64,000 nt of DNA. Source: Mycobacterium asiaticum (GTDB lineage: Bacteria; Actinomycetota; Actinomycetes; Mycobacteriales; Mycobacteriaceae). The DNA lies in contig NZ_LZMH01000051.1 in assembly GCF_001673635.1 (NCBI RefSeq), positions 1-64,000 on the forward strand, in the 5' to 3' direction. Shown piece by piece: positions 60,783 to 64,000 of this stretch (its first letter is position 1; each line of letters begins with the position of its first letter). The notes beneath the pieces were generated by a model. It was given only the letters and a program-made list of their open reading frames with translations. It did not search any database and was not told the origin of the DNA. The translations under genes and the position numbers were made by a program.

Positions 60783-61271
60783 GTGATCACCTGGGCCGAA
60801 TTCGCCGCCGCCGCGCCGCGCATCGCGGCCGTTTTCCGCCGCCGCCACCGCGCGACAGGCAATCTGTGCATGCTGGCCACCTTGCGGTCGGACGGGTACC
60901 CGCGAATCAGCCCGATGGAGCCGCGTATCTTCGAAGACCAGCTGTGGATCACCGGAATGCCGAACACCACCAAATACCGTGATCTGCAACGAGATCCACG
61001 CCTGTGCCTGCACACCGCGACCGTGGACACCGCGGTTACCGAGGGTGACGCGAAGCTGTGGGGCCGGGCGTATGTCGTTCCCTACGGCGAGTTGCACCGG
61101 CGTTTCGCCGCGGCACTGTTCGACGAGATCGGGCTTGATCTGCGCGATCAGGAGTTCGACCTCATCGGCGTCGACATCACCGGCGCGTCAGCGGTCGAAG
61201 TCCAAGACGACCACCTCGACATCACCGTCTGGAAGCCGGGCCAGCCCGAGCGGGTGGTACGCAAGCACTGA
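60783..61271 (+). CDS. Pyridoxamine 5'-phosphate oxidase-like flavin/F420-binding protein
   Basis: 162-aa protein with the split-barrel fold of PNPOx/FDOR: NLCMLATLRSDGYPRISPMEPRIFEDQLWI at about residues 27-57 and TTKYRDLQRDPRLCLHT. These bind FMN or F420. Substrate unknown. GTG start at 60783 with AGGAGGAG. I do not recall a gene between maf and sseA in H37Rv. Confidence 0.85.
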   Translation: MITWAEFAAAAPRIAAVFRRRHRATGNLCMLATLRSDGYPRISPMEPRIFEDQLWITGMPNTTKYRDLQRDPRLCLHTATVDTAVTEGDAKLWGRAYVVPYGELHRRFAAALFDEIGLDLRDQEFDLIGVDITGASAVEVQDDHLDITVWKPGQPERVVRKH

Positions 61272-61284
61272 GTAGGCTTTAGGC

Positions 61285-62175
61285 GTGCCGCTACCCCCAG
61301 ATCCAAGTCCCACCCTCTCGGGCTACGCCCATCCCGAACGGCTCGTCACCGCTGACTGGTTGTCCGCCCATATCGGCGCGCCCGGTCTGGCCATCGTCGA
61401 ATCGGACGAGGACGTGCTGCTTTACGACGTCGGTCACATCCCGGGGGCCGTCAAGATCGATTGGCATACCGACCTGAACGACCCGCGCGTGCGCGACTAC
61501 ATCAACGGCGAGCAGTTCGCCGCGCTGATGGACAGCAAAGGCATCTCCCGCGACGACACGGTGGTGATCTACGGCGACAAGAGCAACTGGTGGGCGGCCT
61601 ATGCGCTGTGGGTGTTCACCCTGTTCGGCCACCCGGATGTGCGCCTGCTCAACGGCGGGCGGGACCTGTGGCTCTCCGAGCGCCGCGACACCACGCTGGA
61701 CGTCCCGACCAAGACCTCCACCGGCTACCCCGTCGTGGAGCGCAACGACGCCCCCATCCGCGCGTTCAAGGATGACGTGCTGGCGTCGCTGGGCAGCCAG
61801 CCGCTGATCGACGTGCGCTCACCCGACGAGTACACCGGCAAACGCACCCACATGCCCGACTACCCCGAGGAAGGGGCGCTGCGCGGCGGCCACATTCCCA
61901 CCGCGCGGTCCATCCCGTGGGGCAAGGCCGCCGACGAGAACGGTCGGTTCCGTAGCCGCGACGAGCTGGAACAGCTCTATGACTTCGTCACGCCGGACGA
62001 CAAGACCATCGTCTACTGCCGGATCGGCGAGCGGTCCAGTCACACCTGGTTCGTGCTGACCCACCTGCTGGGCAAGCCGGGGGTGCGCAACTACGACGGC
62101 TCGTGGACGGAGTGGGGCAACACCGTGCGGGTGCCGATCGTCGCCGGTAGCGAACCCGGAGCGGTGCCCGGCTGA
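61285..62175 (+). CDS. sseA: Thiosulfate sulfurtransferase SseA
   Basis: Two-domain rhodanese; transfers sulfane sulfur from thiosulfate or 3-mercaptopyruvate. C245 in [11 protein letters not shown] of the second domain is the active-site Cys; the first domain is inactive. In M. tuberculosis SseA has been linked to oxidative-stress repair with SodA and DoxX. 296 aa, GTG start. The stop overlaps the next ATG by 1 nt (TGATG). Confidence 0.94.
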   Translation: MPLPPDPSPTLSGYAHPERLVTADWLSAHIGAPGLAIVESDEDVLLYDVGHIPGAVKIDWHTDLNDPRVRDYINGEQFAALMDSKGISRDDTVVIYGDKSNWWAAYALWVFTLFGHPDVRLLNGGRDLWLSERRDTTLDVPTKTSTGYPVVERNDAPIRAFKDDVLASLGSQPLIDVRSPDEYTGKRTHMPDYPEEGALRGGHIPTARSIPWGKAADENGRFRSRDELEQLYDFVTPDDKTIVYCRIGERSSHTWFVLTHLLGKPGVRNYDGSWTEWGNTVRVPIVAGSEPGAVPG

Positions 62176-62609
62176 TGGGTATGCCCGCGCCGCTGGCCGA
62201 GGTGGTGTCCGACTTCGCCGACGTCCAGGGCCAGGACAAACTTCAGCTATTGCTGGAGTTCGCGAACGAGCTTCCGGCGCTCCCGTCCGATATGGCCGAG
62301 GCCGCCATGGAACCGGTTCCGGAGTGCCAGTCGCCGCTGTTCCTGCATGTCGACGCCAGCGATCCCGACCGGGTGCGGTTGCACTTCAGCGCGCCGGCCG
62401 AAGCGCCCACCACCCGCGGCTTCGCCTCGATCCTGGCGGCCGGACTCGACCAGCAACCGGCCGCGGCGATCCTGGCGGTGCCCGAGGATTTCTACACGGA
62501 GCTGGGCCTGGGAGCGTTGATCAGCCCCCTGCGGCTGCGTGGCATGTCGGCCATGCTGGCACGAATCAAGCGCCGCCTGCGCGAAGGCGCCCAAGGGGGA
62601 ACCGCCTGA
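62175..62609 (+). CDS. SufE-like sulfur acceptor protein (Rv3284 type)
   Basis: 144-aa SufE fold with the persulfide-accepting Cys at residue 51 ([10 protein letters not shown]). Takes sulfur from a sulfurtransferase or cysteine desulfurase. Its overlap with sseA by 1 nt suggests SseA as the donor. Length and composition fit SufE of mycobacteria. Confidence 0.92.
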   Translation: MGMPAPLAEVVSDFADVQGQDKLQLLLEFANELPALPSDMAEAAMEPVPECQSPLFLHVDASDPDRVRLHFSAPAEAPTTRGFASILAAGLDQQPAAAILAVPEDFYTELGLGALISPLRLRGMSAMLARIKRRLREGAQGGTA

Positions 62610-62652
62610 CCGGGCCGACGGCGCGGCGCATAAACTTCCCCCGACAGACTTG

Positions 62653-64000
<1,348 letters not shown>

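Overview
The window is a high-GC (roughly two-thirds G+C by eye) chromosomal segment of a Mycobacterium. The gene order is the one I recall for the M. tuberculosis H37Rv interval secA1 to accA3 (about Rv3240c to Rv3285), and many predicted proteins match the remembered H37Rv proteins nearly residue for residue (MtrA, MtrB, SahH, ManB, AccD5, FbiB). A PE_PGRS gene and two PPE genes that I do not remember at these places in H37Rv point to a slow grower outside the M. tuberculosis complex, of the kansasii/szulgai/gordonae/marinum type. The species assignment is inference. I see no transposase, integrase, tRNA, rRNA or CRISPR array.

Layout. 1-7.4 kb: secA1, the long hibernation factor, a ComF-like phosphoribosyltransferase, then an inserted L,D-transpeptidase and a Pro/Ala-rich secreted protein, then the Rv3243c-type protein. 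7.4-13.9 kb: the lpqB-mtrB-mtrA signalling operon, tmk and sahH. 14-16.3 kb: an alkane hydroxylase operon (alkB, two rubredoxins, TetR regulator) with 4-nt overlaps. 16.4-23.6 kb: an amino-acid permease, a flavoprotein, and the mannose/GDP-mannose genes manA, an SIS-like protein and pmmA. 23.1-29.4 kb: a DUF3499 protein, a zincin-like protein lacking its zinc motif, whiB2, and a tightly overlapped fbiA-fbiB-mamA-Nudix operon. 29.4-31.8 kb: a PE_PGRS gene bracketed by two identical 66-bp bidirectional terminators. 31.8-36.3 kb: manB, wbbL1, rmlD and lcp1, which work on GDP-mannose, the rhamnose linker and attachment of arabinogalactan to peptidoglycan. 37-39.5 kb: the PacL1/CtpC metal-efflux pair. 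39.6-42.4 kb: two tandem PPE genes whose proteins end in SHOCT-like segments. 42.6-47.9 kb: a CDF-like protein, a methyltransferase, a CoA transferase, and a SulP transporter fused to a beta-carbonic anhydrase. 47.9-51.2 kb: a three-gene signalling cassette (receiver-PP2C phosphatase, CHASE3-type histidine kinase, single-domain receiver). 51.3-64 kb: fadE25, purE/purK with a MIRU-type tandem repeat, GtrA, PH-domain protein, birA, a KstD-like flavoprotein, then the acyl-CoA carboxylase block accD5-accE5-maf, a PNPOx-like gene, sseA, a SufE-like gene and the start of accA3.

Functionally the segment is mostly cell-envelope work: protein export, wall-responsive signalling (MtrAB-LpqB), mannose and rhamnose donors, Lcp ligase, and the carboxylase with its biotin ligase BirA. 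Accessory genes sit in the junctions between conserved operons. The most unusual signals are the duplicated terminators flanking the PE_PGRS gene, the PPE-SHOCT pair, the signalling cassette next to the SulP-carbonic anhydrase fusion, and several undescribed palindromes upstream of operons.
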